Shown here: piece by piece, positions 7,579 to 15,644 of the stretch
Numbering within the stretch: the stretch's first letter is position 1
Layout of the letters: each line of letters begins with the position of its first letter
Assembly (NCBI RefSeq): GCF_022484225.1
Contig: NZ_JAKVLT010000001.1
Span: 1,488,001 to 1,552,000 of the forward strand
Length of the DNA: 64,000 nt
Direction of reading: 5' to 3'
From: Pseudoramibacter sp.
GTDB lineage: Bacteria > Bacillota > Clostridia > Eubacteriales > Eubacteriaceae
Notes under the pieces: generated by a model
Seen by the model: the letters and a program-made list of their open reading frames with translations, nothing else
Database searches by the model: none
What the model was told of the DNA's origin: nothing
Translations under genes and position numbers: made by a program

Positions 7579-8704
7579 AATTTATTTAGATCATGCGGCT
7601 ACAACTCCGCTAGACCCTGATATATTTGAAAAGATGGCGCCTTATCTGCAGTCTGAATTTGGAAATCCTTCTGCTATCTATACAGAGGGAAGGAACAGCA
7701 GAAAAGCCGTTGAAGAAGCGCGGGAAAAAGTGGCAAAAAGTTTACATGTTTTGCCGGAGGAAATCTTTTTTACATCAGGCGGATCAGAGTCAGATAATTG
7801 GGCCATAAAAGGGACCGCTTTTGCACGGAGGGAAAGCGGACGGCATATTATTACCACTGCCATTGAACATCCGGCTGTGCTGAATACCTGCCGGTTTTTG
7901 GAAAGCATTGGATACGATGTGACGTATTTGCCTGTCGATCAGTATGGCAGGGTGTCCGAACAAAGTCTCAAAGAAGCCATTCGTGATGATACCATATTAA
8001 TTTCAATTATGATGGCGAATAATGAAATAGGCACCCTTGAACCCATCAAAAGTTTGACGAAGATTGCCCATGAACACCATATCCCTTTTCATACAGATGC
8101 AGTTCAGGCGTTTGGAAATATTCCCATTGACATTTCTGAATTGGATGTTGATTTCTTATCCCTTTCCGGACATAAGTTTTACGGTCCAAAGGGAACAGGT
8201 GTTCTGTACTGCCGGAAAGGGCAGAGAATTGTACCATTAATTCATGGCGGAAAGCAAGAACGTAATTTGCGGGGTGGAACAGAAAATATCGCAGGGATTG
8301 TTGGCATTGGGGAAGCCTGCCGACGCGCTGCAGAACAGTTGGAAAATCGGACAGAACATGAACGGGAATTGACAGAATATTTAATTAACCAATTGAGCAT
8401 GATTCCCGGCATTCACTTAACAGGACATCCGCATTTGAGACTGCCTGGAAATGCCAGCTTTTGTTTTGATCATATTCATTCAGAAGCTTTGATGACGGCT
8501 TTGGATTTAGAAGGAATTGACGTTTCAGGCGGATCAGCGTGTACGGCTGGATCGATAAATCCGTCGCATGTGTTGAAGGCGATTGGATTAAGCGATGACA
8601 AAGCACGCAATGCTTTGCGGTTAACTGTCGGAAAAGAAAATACATTGGATGAAATGCAAAGCGTCGTTGCGGCTATTCAGAGCATTATCAAGCGATTGAA
8701 TTAG
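7565..8704 (+). CDS. iscS: Cysteine desulfurase (NifS/IscS family)
   Basis: PLP enzyme that takes sulfur from cysteine as an enzyme persulfide for iron-sulfur clusters and tRNA thiolation. The 379 residues include the LDHAATTP N-terminus, the PLP lysine K204 in SGHKFYGPKG, and the catalytic cysteine C326 in GGSACTAGS. The short active-site loop of this type is found in group I NifS/IscS enzymes. It is co-transcribed with iscR. In many Clostridia nifU and mnmA follow this gene; here a terminator and then alaS follow instead, so the scaffold and the thiolase must be elsewhere. Confidence 0.95.
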   Translation: MKQNRIYLDHAATTPLDPDIFEKMAPYLQSEFGNPSAIYTEGRNSRKAVEEAREKVAKSLHVLPEEIFFTSGGSESDNWAIKGTAFARRESGRHIITTAIEHPAVLNTCRFLESIGYDVTYLPVDQYGRVSEQSLKEAIRDDTILISIMMANNEIGTLEPIKSLTKIAHEHHIPFHTDAVQAFGNIPIDISELDVDFLSLSGHKFYGPKGTGVLYCRKGQRIVPLIHGGKQERNLRGGTENIAGIVGIGEACRRAAEQLENRTEHERELTEYLINQLSMIPGIHLTGHPHLRLPGNASFCFDHIHSEALMTALDLEGIDVSGGSACTAGSINPSHVLKAIGLSDDKARNALRLTVGKENTLDEMQSVVAAIQSIIKRLN

Positions 8705-8715
8705 AAAAGAAAATC

Positions 8716-8757
8716 AAGTCAAGGAGAAGAGAAGGGATATCGTCTTGACTTTTTTTC
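8716..8757 (+). terminator. Terminator after iscS
   Basis: AAGTCAAG (8716-8723) pairs with CTTGACTT (8744-8751) across a 20-base loop and leads into seven T residues. Confidence 0.8.
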
Positions 8758-8819
8758 TCGTTAAAATTAAAATTAATGTGTTCTAAAAGTTAATTTGAAA
8801 GGATTACGATTGTTCAGTT

Positions 8820-11474
8820 ATGGAAGCACTGGGATTAAATGAAATTAGAGAACGTTATCTGTCGTTCTTTGAAAGCAAGGGGCATTTGAGACTTAAAAGT
8901 TTTTCTCTCGTGCCTCATAATGATAAAAGTCTGTTATTGATTAATTCAGGAATGGCACCGATGAAATCGTATTTCACAGGGGATGAAATTCCACCGAGAA
9001 AACGTGTTACGACCTGCCAAAAATGTATCCGCACGCCAGATATTGACAATGTAGGAAAAACTGCAAGACACGGCACTTTTTTTGAAATGATGGGCAATTT
9101 TTCCTTTGGGGACTATTTCAAGCCGGAAGTTATTCCATGGGCATGGGAATTTATCACAAAAAATTTGGAAATTGACCCTGAAAAGATTTATGTCACGATC
9201 TATTTAGATGATGAACAAGCCCACGATTTATGGCGCTCTGTTGGCGTAAAAGAAGATCATATCAAACGTCTTGGAAAAGAAGATAATTTCTGGGAACACG
9301 GAACGGGACCATGCGGACCTTGCTCGGAAATCTTCTACGACCGCGGTGAAAAATACGGCTGCGGGAAGCCCACCTGCGGTCCTGGGTGCGACTGCGATCG
9401 TTACGTCGAATTCTGGAATCTTGTATTCACACAGTTTGACCGCAACGAAGAAGGAGAATATATTCCTTTAGATCATCCGAATATTGACACAGGGATGGGA
9501 CTTGAAAGAATGGCGACCATTATGCAGGGCGTCGATAATATTTTTGAAGTTGATACCATTCGTCATATTCTGGATTATATTTGCAATCTTTGTGGTGAAC
9601 ATTATGGTGATGATCCCCAAAAGGATGTTTCGATCCGCGTCATTACAGATCATATCCGTTCAGTGACTTTTATGATCGGCGATGGGATTATGCCGAGTAA
9701 CGAAGGCCGTGGATATGTATTAAGACGAATTTTAAGAAGAGCGGCTCGTCATGGGCGTCTGCTCGGGATTAAAGGCGCATTCCTTTACGATGTTGCAAAA
9801 GAAGTTATTGCGGTTTCTGGAGATGCATACCCAGAATTAAGGGAAAAGCAGGATACGATTCAAAAGGTCATTAAAATCGAAGAAGAACGTTTCGATGCGA
9901 CCATTGATCAAGGCTTGAATCAGTTGAATGCAATGGTTCAGGAATTGAAAGAAAAGGATCCTGACAATCACATTTTCTCAGGAGAAGATGCGTTTAAATT
10001 ATACGATACTTTTGGATTCCCCTATGATTTGACAAAAGAAATTGTTGGAGAACAAGGGTATACAATTCCAAAAGAAAAATTTGACGCAGCTATGAACGCT
10101 CAGCGGGAAAGAGCAAGAGCAGCAAGAGCAGAAAATGATACGGCTGTGTGGGCAGATGATCCATTCAATCCACTGGGATCGGATGCAGTGGATACATTCT
10201 TTGGTTATCAGCGATTAAAGGGCGATGCTAAAATTATCGGTTTGATCGTTGACGATCAGCTGGTCCAAGAAGCCCACCAGGGAGATAAGGTTCTTGTTCT
10301 TTTGAATCAAACGCCTTTTTACGCACAAAGCGGGGGGCAAGTTGGTGATTGCGGACGCATCGAAAGCGAAGACGGAGAATCTCTTATTACCGTTGACGAT
10401 TGCCGTTATGGCAGCTTAAAGCGCCACATCCATTATGGAAAAGTTGAAAAAGGCGACTTTAAAGTTGGTCAGACAGTTTATACAAATGTCGATGAATTAA
10501 AGCGTTATGCAACAGCAAGAAACCATACTTCGACACATATGCTGCAAAAAGCACTAAAAATGGTGCTGGGAGATCATGTTGAACAAGCAGGCTCCTTTGT
10601 TTCGCCGACAAGACTTCGATTCGATTTCAATCATTTTCAGCCTATGACTGCTGAAGAAATCAAGAAGGTAGAAGAAATTGTCAATCAAGCTATTTTAAAA
10701 TCTATGCCTGTTAAGACTTTTGAAACAGAAATTGATAAAGCAAAAGAAATGGGTGCGATGGCATTGTTTGGCGAAAAGTACGGCCATATTGTTCGTGTTG
10801 TTAAAATCGGAGATTATTCGATTGAACTTTGTGGCGGGACACATTTGCAAAATTCTTCGCAAGCGGGCATGTTTAAAATTATTAGTGAAAGCGGTGTCGC
10901 AGCCGGCATTAGAAGAATTGAAGCCACAACAGGTATGAATACGTATCTTTGGGCAAATAAAATTGAAGATGTCAATGAAAAAGCATCTGCAGTTGTCAAA
11001 GCAACACCAGATCAGTTAATCGACAGACTATATGAATTAGAAGGACAGTTAAAAGATAAGGACCGTGAAATTTCATCCCTGAAACATCAACAGGCTAACT
11101 CTGAAGTCAAAGATTTATTGACAGAAGTTCAAAACGTCGGCGGGGTAAAAGTCATTGCAGCTCAGATTGAAGCACAGGATGTCGATGAAATGCGTGATCT
11201 GTCTGATATGATGAAAGACCAAATGGGAAGCGGCATTGCTGTATTTGGCAAGACCGATAACGGCAAAGTCAATCTGATCGCAACGGGAACAAAAGATGTC
11301 GTTGCAAAAGGTTTCCACGCAGGCAAATTAATTAAGCAAATTGCAAAAACTGTTGGCGGTGGCGGCGGCGGTCGTCCAGATATGGCACAGGCCGGCGGGA
11401 AAAATCCGGATGCGCTGGATGAAGCTTTAACTCAGGCAAAATCTATCATCGCTGAACAATTGTCGGCAGAGTAA
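8820..11474 (+). CDS. alaS: Alanyl-tRNA synthetase
   Basis: Class II synthetase charging tRNA-Ala and editing Ser/Gly mischarging. At 884 residues it is full length: the catalytic domain with motif 1-3 features (RHGTFFEMMGNFSFGDYF near the N-terminus), the editing domain with the zinc pair HTSTH (569-573) and C671GGTH675, and a C-terminal C-Ala domain ending in a Gly-rich GGGGGGRPDMAQAGG segment. No T-box leader is present. The nearest GAAAGGA is about 16 bases from the ATG, an unusually long spacing, and no better in-frame start exists. A cluster of extra cysteines (CGKPTCGPGCDCD, ~180-192) in the catalytic domain is common in Firmicute AlaRS. Confidence 0.98.
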   Translation: MEALGLNEIRERYLSFFESKGHLRLKSFSLVPHNDKSLLLINSGMAPMKSYFTGDEIPPRKRVTTCQKCIRTPDIDNVGKTARHGTFFEMMGNFSFGDYFKPEVIPWAWEFITKNLEIDPEKIYVTIYLDDEQAHDLWRSVGVKEDHIKRLGKEDNFWEHGTGPCGPCSEIFYDRGEKYGCGKPTCGPGCDCDRYVEFWNLVFTQFDRNEEGEYIPLDHPNIDTGMGLERMATIMQGVDNIFEVDTIRHILDYICNLCGEHYGDDPQKDVSIRVITDHIRSVTFMIGDGIMPSNEGRGYVLRRILRRAARHGRLLGIKGAFLYDVAKEVIAVSGDAYPELREKQDTIQKVIKIEEERFDATIDQGLNQLNAMVQELKEKDPDNHIFSGEDAFKLYDTFGFPYDLTKEIVGEQGYTIPKEKFDAAMNAQRERARAARAENDTAVWADDPFNPLGSDAVDTFFGYQRLKGDAKIIGLIVDDQLVQEAHQGDKVLVLLNQTPFYAQSGGQVGDCGRIESEDGESLITVDDCRYGSLKRHIHYGKVEKGDFKVGQTVYTNVDELKRYATARNHTSTHMLQKALKMVLGDHVEQAGSFVSPTRLRFDFNHFQPMTAEEIKKVEEIVNQAILKSMPVKTFETEIDKAKEMGAMALFGEKYGHIVRVVKIGDYSIELCGGTHLQNSSQAGMFKIISESGVAAGIRRIEATTGMNTYLWANKIEDVNEKASAVVKATPDQLIDRLYELEGQLKDKDREISSLKHQQANSEVKDLLTEVQNVGGVKVIAAQIEAQDVDEMRDLSDMMKDQMGSGIAVFGKTDNGKVNLIATGTKDVVAKGFHAGKLIKQIAKTVGGGGGGRPDMAQAGGKNPDALDEALTQAKSIIAEQLSAE

Positions 11475-11486
11475 AATAATTTATAC

Positions 11487-11515
11487 TTGTTTTAATGTCG
11501 AACTTGCGTTAAAAT
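11487..11515 (+). promoter_or_regulatory. Possible promoter upstream of ireB
   Basis: TTGTTT and TAAAAT with a 17-bp spacer lie in the 73-bp gap after alaS. Both hexamers are imperfect, so this is tentative. Confidence 0.4.
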
Positions 11516-11547
11516 AAATCAAGATCAAATGGGAGGAGAAAGGCATA

Positions 11548-11826
11548 ATGAGCGAAAATAATCAACAAGATATCGAGCAAGGGACAATTATGTTTGATGC
11601 TGATAAGCAAAGAGGCGAAGCTATCGATATGATTATGAAGTCCGTGCGAGATGCTTTAATCCAGAAAGGTTATAATCCAGTAAATCAGATTGTTGGCTAC
11701 GTTATGTCTGGTGATCCAACTTATATTACAAGTTATAATGATGCAAGGACATTGATCCAAAGAATTGAGCGAGATGAATTGCTGGATGAATTGGTCAAAC
11801 GTTATTTGGACGAATTGCCAGAATAA
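11548..11826 (+). CDS. ireB: IreB-family regulatory protein (UPF0297, YrzL)
   Basis: Small cytoplasmic protein known in Enterococcus as a substrate of the PASTA kinase IreK, where it modulates cephalosporin resistance. The 92-residue sequence carries the family hallmarks: the TIMFD segment near the N-terminus, the central NPVNQIVGY(V/L)xSGDPTYIT block, and a [10 protein letters not shown]-terminus. It has a GGGAGGAG ribosome site. It sits in the conserved alaS-ireB-ruvX-DUF1292 order. The phosphorylated threonine region of IreB is present, but the cognate kinase is not in this window. Confidence 0.93.
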   Translation: MSENNQQDIEQGTIMFDADKQRGEAIDMIMKSVRDALIQKGYNPVNQIVGYVMSGDPTYITSYNDARTLIQRIERDELLDELVKRYLDELPE

Positions 11827-11846
11827 CAGATTAATATGATTTTAAG

Positions 11847-11875
11847 TCCCAGGATTAATTCTGGGATTTTTTTTT
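11847..11875 (+). terminator. Terminator between ireB and ruvX
   Basis: TCCCAG (11847-11852) pairs with CTGGGA (11861-11866) and is followed by nine T. The stem is short, so some read-through into ruvX is likely; no separate ruvX promoter is visible. Confidence 0.75.
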
Positions 11876-11884
11876 AGAATAGAA

Positions 11885-12310
11885 ATGGAAAGAATATTAG
11901 GACTAGATATTGGAGATAAATATATCGGCATCGCGGTATCTGATGCTCTCGGTATAACCGCGCAGGGTTATCGGACTTATAAAAGAGGTACGCGGGAAGA
12001 TGACATTCGTTTTTTTACTGATGTTGTGACGCAATTTAACAGTCATACAATCGTTGCTGGTCTTCCTAAAGATTTGAACGGTGAAGAACAGGTTCAGGCA
12101 AGAAAAACAAAAAATTATTGTAATTTCTTAGCAAAGCGGTTAAACTGTTCAGTAATTTATATGGATGAAAGACTGACAACAAAAGCGTCACAGTCTGTTT
12201 TAATAAAAGGCGGTGTTCATCGGAAAGACCGCAAAAAGTACATCGATACAATGTCGGCACAACTGATTTTGCAGATGTATTTGGACAAATCAAAAGCGTG
12301 TATGAAGTAA
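11885..12310 (+). CDS. ruvX: RuvX/YqgF family nuclease (Holliday junction resolvase-like, pre-16S rRNA nuclease)
   Basis: RNase H-fold enzyme; in E. coli YqgF matures the 16S rRNA 5' end, and resolvase activity is also claimed for the family. The first strand LGLDIGDKYIGIAVSD carries the catalytic D8; VAGLPKDLNGEE and MDERLTT are the other conserved blocks, and an Asp near DTMSAQLIL completes the site. Length 141 is standard. Neighbour order with ireB and the DUF1292 gene matches Bacillus yrzL-yrrK-yrzB. Confidence 0.93.
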   Translation: MERILGLDIGDKYIGIAVSDALGITAQGYRTYKRGTREDDIRFFTDVVTQFNSHTIVAGLPKDLNGEEQVQARKTKNYCNFLAKRLNCSVIYMDERLTTKASQSVLIKGGVHRKDRKKYIDTMSAQLILQMYLDKSKACMK

Positions 12311-12317
12311 TCGTATC

Positions 12318-12485
12318 ATGGAAAAAATCAGTACTTTTCGATTCCATAGTTTTACCGAAATACAGGGTCAAACTTATGCGGTCTTTATTGACGAAGATAA
12401 TCACCAAAAAATGATGAAAGTTATGAATTATGATGATGAGGGTGAAAGACATTTAATCTTTCAGCCGGATAATCAAAATAAATAA
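12318..12485 (+). CDS. Small DUF1292-like protein, 55 residues
   Basis: A short gene between ruvX and the DUF1292 gene. It reads MEKISTFRFHSFTEIQG and ends ...LIFQPDNQNK. The middle (TYAVFIDEDNH...MKVMNYDDEG) follows the strand pattern of DUF1292 proteins, in which a YyvLldDe segment precedes a second acidic strand, but it lacks the acidic C-terminal DDEE motif. It is therefore either a minimal paralogue or an eroded duplicate of the next gene. The start has only a weak GAAG site 9-10 bp upstream. Placement in a tight same-strand series (7 bp after ruvX, 16 bp before the next start) supports it being real. Confidence 0.5.
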   Translation: MEKISTFRFHSFTEIQGQTYAVFIDEDNHQKMMKVMNYDDEGERHLIFQPDNQNK

Positions 12486-12501
12486 ATAAGGAAGTGAGAA
12501 A

Positions 12502-12765
12502 ATGCAGAATGAAGATAATCAAATCATTTTTTTAAAAAATGATGAAGGTCAGGAACAGCAGTTTGAGCTGATTTGTACATTAGATCTTGAAGAAAGAGAA
12601 TATGTTATTCTTGCAGATCCTGATTCTGATGACGCGATTGCCATGAGAATTGAAGGTGAGGGCGAAACAGCTGAATTAATTCCAGTGGATGATGATGAGG
12701 AATTTGCAGAAGTAGCGGCTGCCTACGATGCGATATCACCGGAAGAATTGGGTTATACTGAATAA
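12502..12765 (+). CDS. DUF1292 family protein (YrzB-like)
   Basis: Acidic 87-residue cytoplasmic protein of unknown function, found beside ruvX in many Firmicutes. It has the family pattern: IIFLKNDEGQEQQFELI, a YVILADPDSDDA segment, and the C-terminal acidic VDDDEEFAEVAAAYD. The ribosome site GGAAGTGAG is good. It is probably in one transcript with ruvX and the small preceding gene. Confidence 0.88.
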   Translation: MQNEDNQIIFLKNDEGQEQQFELICTLDLEEREYVILADPDSDDAIAMRIEGEGETAELIPVDDDEEFAEVAAAYDAISPEELGYTE

Positions 12766-12773
12766 TTGCATTT

Positions 12774-13493
12774 ATGGAAATTTCACCACATCCAGTAGTG
12801 GATGGACATTTCATAAAAAGAAAGAATCGATTTGTCGCTGAAGTTCGTTTAGAAGCGACGCATCAGATTGTTGAAGCTCATGTTCCAAACACCGGAAGAA
12901 TGAAAGAGCTTTTAGTTGAGGGAGCAAAGGTGGGGCTGGCGTATTCGTCCTCGCCAAAGCGCAAAACGGCATATACATTGATCACAGTTTTGTATCATAA
13001 TATCTGGGTTTGTATCGAAGCAGTAGCAGCAAACCGTTTAATCTATCAACATTTGCTGCATAAACCTGGTATTGAAGATTTAAAACGCGAAGTGACGTAC
13101 CAGGACAGTCGTTTTGATCTGGCAAGAAAAGATCAAAAAGGTTATGGGTACATTGAAATTAAGAGTGTAAATCTTGTCATTGAAACTTCAGATCATCATC
13201 GATGCGCCTGCTTTCCAGATGCGCCTACAAAAAGAGGGACAAAACATTTAGAAGAGCTGATACGGGGAAATAAAGAGCATTATCATAATGCCCTTTATTT
13301 TGTCGTGCAGCGAAATGATGCAGAATGTTTAGTGCCTAATCAAACAACAGACCCTGAATTTTCAGCTATGCTTTTTAAAGCTCAAAACGCTGGAGTGGAG
13401 ATTCGTGCTTTTTTATGTGATGTCGGCAAAAATTCTCTAACGATCAAAAAAGAGATTCCAGTTCGAAATATTAGTGAAAGGAAATTATATTGA
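12774..13493 (+). CDS. sfsA: SfsA family DNA/RNA nuclease
   Basis: Named for stimulating maltose fermentation in E. coli; now annotated as a nucleic-acid-binding nuclease-like family. The 239-residue protein shows AHVPNTGRMKELL near residue 40, YIEIKSVNL (strand with the E-x-K pair of PD-(D/E)xK nucleases), FPDAPTKRGTKHLEEL, and the C-terminal ALYFVVQR, all conserved in SfsA. It starts 8 bp after the DUF1292 gene and its stop overlaps the RNase J start by four bases. The cellular role here is uncertain. Confidence 0.92.
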   Translation: MEISPHPVVDGHFIKRKNRFVAEVRLEATHQIVEAHVPNTGRMKELLVEGAKVGLAYSSSPKRKTAYTLITVLYHNIWVCIEAVAANRLIYQHLLHKPGIEDLKREVTYQDSRFDLARKDQKGYGYIEIKSVNLVIETSDHHRCACFPDAPTKRGTKHLEELIRGNKEHYHNALYFVVQRNDAECLVPNQTTDPEFSAMLFKAQNAGVEIRAFLCDVGKNSLTIKKEIPVRNISERKLY

Positions 13494-15244
13494 AAGAACA
13501 AAATAACAACGAGAAAAAAAATAATCCCAAACATCGGGGATGGCATTTTAGAAAAAAGAGAAGCAAAAAAAATAATAACGTTTCAGGAAAAAAACGTGAA
13601 AAACTCAAGATTATTCCAATAGGCGGACTAGGCGAAATTGGAAAAAATATGACAGCATTTGAATACAACAATCAAATTGTCATTGTCGATTGTGGTATGA
13701 AATTTCCAGATGATGATATGTATGGCATTGATTCAGTTTTGCCGGATTTTTCGTATTTTGTAAAAAATGCTTCTAAAGTCAAGGGATTAGTGATTACTCA
13801 TGGTCACGAAGATCATATTGGCGGGATCCCATTTCTTTTAAAACAAGTAAATGTTCCCATTTATGCGACAAAGTTTACGATGGGATTAATTGATCATAAG
13901 CTGGAAGAACACCGTTTGATCGGACAGGCAAAACGCCATGTTATTTCTGCGGGAAGTGAAGTGACCATAGGCGATTTCCATATTGAATTTGTTCATGTGA
14001 ATCATAGTATTGCGGATGCTGTGGCGCTTTGTATTAAAACACCAGCTGCGACCGTCTTCCATACAGGCGACTTTAAAATCGATTTTCATCCTGTCGACGG
14101 CGATATCATAGATTTGCAGCGTATTGCGGCATTGGGCAATCGCGGTGTTGATTTATTGCTTTGTGATTCAACCAATATAGAAGAACAAGGGTATACCTGC
14201 AGCGAAAGTGAAATTGGCAAAACTTTTTACGATTTATTCAAAGGAAACAAAAAAAGAATTATTGTAACGACATTTGCGTCCAACGTTCATCGAGTTCAGC
14301 AGATCATCAATACAGCAGCAATATACAATCGAAAAGTGATTATCAATGGCAGAAGCATGGAAACGATGGTTTCTGTAGCAAAGGATTTAGGATATTTGGA
14401 TATTCCGAAAAATCTTTTAATTGACATTCATGAAATGAAGAAGTACAAGCCTTCTCAGTTGGTTGTTATTACAACAGGCTCTCAGGGAGAACCAATGGCA
14501 GCGCTCGGGCGGATGGCTAATGGCAATCATAAATACCTGCAGATTGGCAAAGATGATACAATTATTATATCTGCATCTCCGGTGCCGGGAAATGAAAAGA
14601 TGGTTGCGGAGATTATCAATAAATTGGTTGATCTGGGTGCAGAAGTTGTTTACAATAAATTCGCTAATATCCATACTTCGGGTCATGCAAAACGTGAAGA
14701 GCTGAAAATCATTCATACGCTTGTAAAACCAAGGTTCTTCATGCCTGTTCACGGTGAAGCGAGGATGTTAAAACTTCATGCAAATTTAGCACAGTCTTTG
14801 GGAATGGATCCGAAAAACATCCGCATTCAGCAGAATGGCGATGTGATGCAGTTAAGTCACAAAGAATTCAAGAAAATCGGTGCTATTCCTGCAGATCCAG
14901 TTTTAGTTGACGGTTTGGGCGTCGGCGATATCGGCAATATTGTGTTAAATGACCGCAAGCGTTTATCAGAAGATGGGCTGTTTATTGTTGCGCTAACAAT
15001 GAAAAATGGAAAGGCTATTTCTGGTCCAGATATTATTTCCAGAGGCTTTGTTTATATGAAAGAATCCGAAGATTTAATTAAGGGCGCCAAAGCAACAGTT
15101 CAGAAAGCGTTAAAAGCATGCGAAAATAAGAAGCAGTCGGATTGGAAAACAATAAAGAGTGAAATTCAGGATGCACTCTTTAAATACTTATATAAAGAGA
15201 CACAACGAAAGCCGATGATTCTTCCAATTTTGATGGAAGCATAG
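13490..15244 (+). CDS. rnj: Ribonuclease J
   Basis: Metallo-beta-lactamase/beta-CASP RNase with endonuclease and 5'-3' exonuclease activity, central to mRNA decay in Gram-positives. The TTG start overlaps the sfsA stop (TTGA) and has an AAAGG site at the right distance. The first ~35 residues are a Lys/Asn-rich basic extension, then the core KIIPIGGLGEIGKNM. The metal site H104-G-H106-E-D108-H109 lies in THGHEDHIGG; the beta-CASP domain and a C-terminal dimerisation domain complete the 584 residues. The basic tail may add RNA or ribosome affinity. The following YlbF-family gene fits an RNA-processing unit. Confidence 0.96.
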   Translation: MKEQNNNEKKNNPKHRGWHFRKKRSKKNNNVSGKKREKLKIIPIGGLGEIGKNMTAFEYNNQIVIVDCGMKFPDDDMYGIDSVLPDFSYFVKNASKVKGLVITHGHEDHIGGIPFLLKQVNVPIYATKFTMGLIDHKLEEHRLIGQAKRHVISAGSEVTIGDFHIEFVHVNHSIADAVALCIKTPAATVFHTGDFKIDFHPVDGDIIDLQRIAALGNRGVDLLLCDSTNIEEQGYTCSESEIGKTFYDLFKGNKKRIIVTTFASNVHRVQQIINTAAIYNRKVIINGRSMETMVSVAKDLGYLDIPKNLLIDIHEMKKYKPSQLVVITTGSQGEPMAALGRMANGNHKYLQIGKDDTIIISASPVPGNEKMVAEIINKLVDLGAEVVYNKFANIHTSGHAKREELKIIHTLVKPRFFMPVHGEARMLKLHANLAQSLGMDPKNIRIQQNGDVMQLSHKEFKKIGAIPADPVLVDGLGVGDIGNIVLNDRKRLSEDGLFIVALTMKNGKAISGPDIISRGFVYMKESEDLIKGAKATVQKALKACENKKQSDWKTIKSEIQDALFKYLYKETQRKPMILPILMEA

Positions 15245-15271
15245 TCAGAAAAAGCTGGAGAGATTAGAGTG

Positions 15272-15643
15272 ATGAATATTTATGATGCAATAGATCAGTT
15301 TGCAAATCAGCTTAAAGTTACGCCAGAATGTGTGCATTTTAAGGCGGCGCAGAAAACAATCCAAGACTCACCGGACCTCAAGGCAAAGGTAGAATCTTAT
15401 TTGAAAGAACAGGCGATTATGCAGGCTCGAAATTCGGTAGGTATGGCTCCGTCTCAAGACGAAATTGAAAGTTTTAATCAGAAAACTCGTGAAATGGTAA
15501 GCATTCCGGAAATAGCAGATTTTTTTCAAGCCCAAATGCAGCTGATGCCGATATTAAAAACCATATCAGAGAGAATTACGGATGCAGCAGGTATTGATGC
15601 CAGCTTTTTAGGCGGTATGCTCAGTGATTTAATGGGGGAATAG
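15272..15643 (+). CDS. YlbF/YmcA (RicF/RicA) family protein
   Basis: Helical protein of about 123 residues. In Bacillus, YlbF, YmcA and YaaT form the Y-complex, which assists RNase Y in mRNA maturation and affects competence, sporulation and biofilm. The visible features are family-like: IYDAIDQFANQLK, a SPDLKAKVESYLKEQ helix and a long C-terminal helix with AQMQLMPILKTIS. A GTG lies one codon earlier; the ATG is preferred because GGAG sits 11 bases upstream. The position right after RNase J supports an RNA-turnover role. Which of YlbF or YmcA it corresponds to is not clear. Confidence 0.82.
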   Translation: MNIYDAIDQFANQLKVTPECVHFKAAQKTIQDSPDLKAKVESYLKEQAIMQARNSVGMAPSQDEIESFNQKTREMVSIPEIADFFQAQMQLMPILKTISERITDAAGIDASFLGGMLSDLMGE

Positions 15644-15644
15644 A

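Noticed and set aside
8758..8819. T-box or other leader before alaS
   Set aside because: Only ~60 bases remain after the iscS terminator and no T-box sequence is present. The gaps before gltX and aspS also lack it.
12066..12452. A 128-codon minus-strand frame over ruvX and the small DUF1292-like gene
   Set aside because: Runs against two same-strand genes and shows no domain or start signal.
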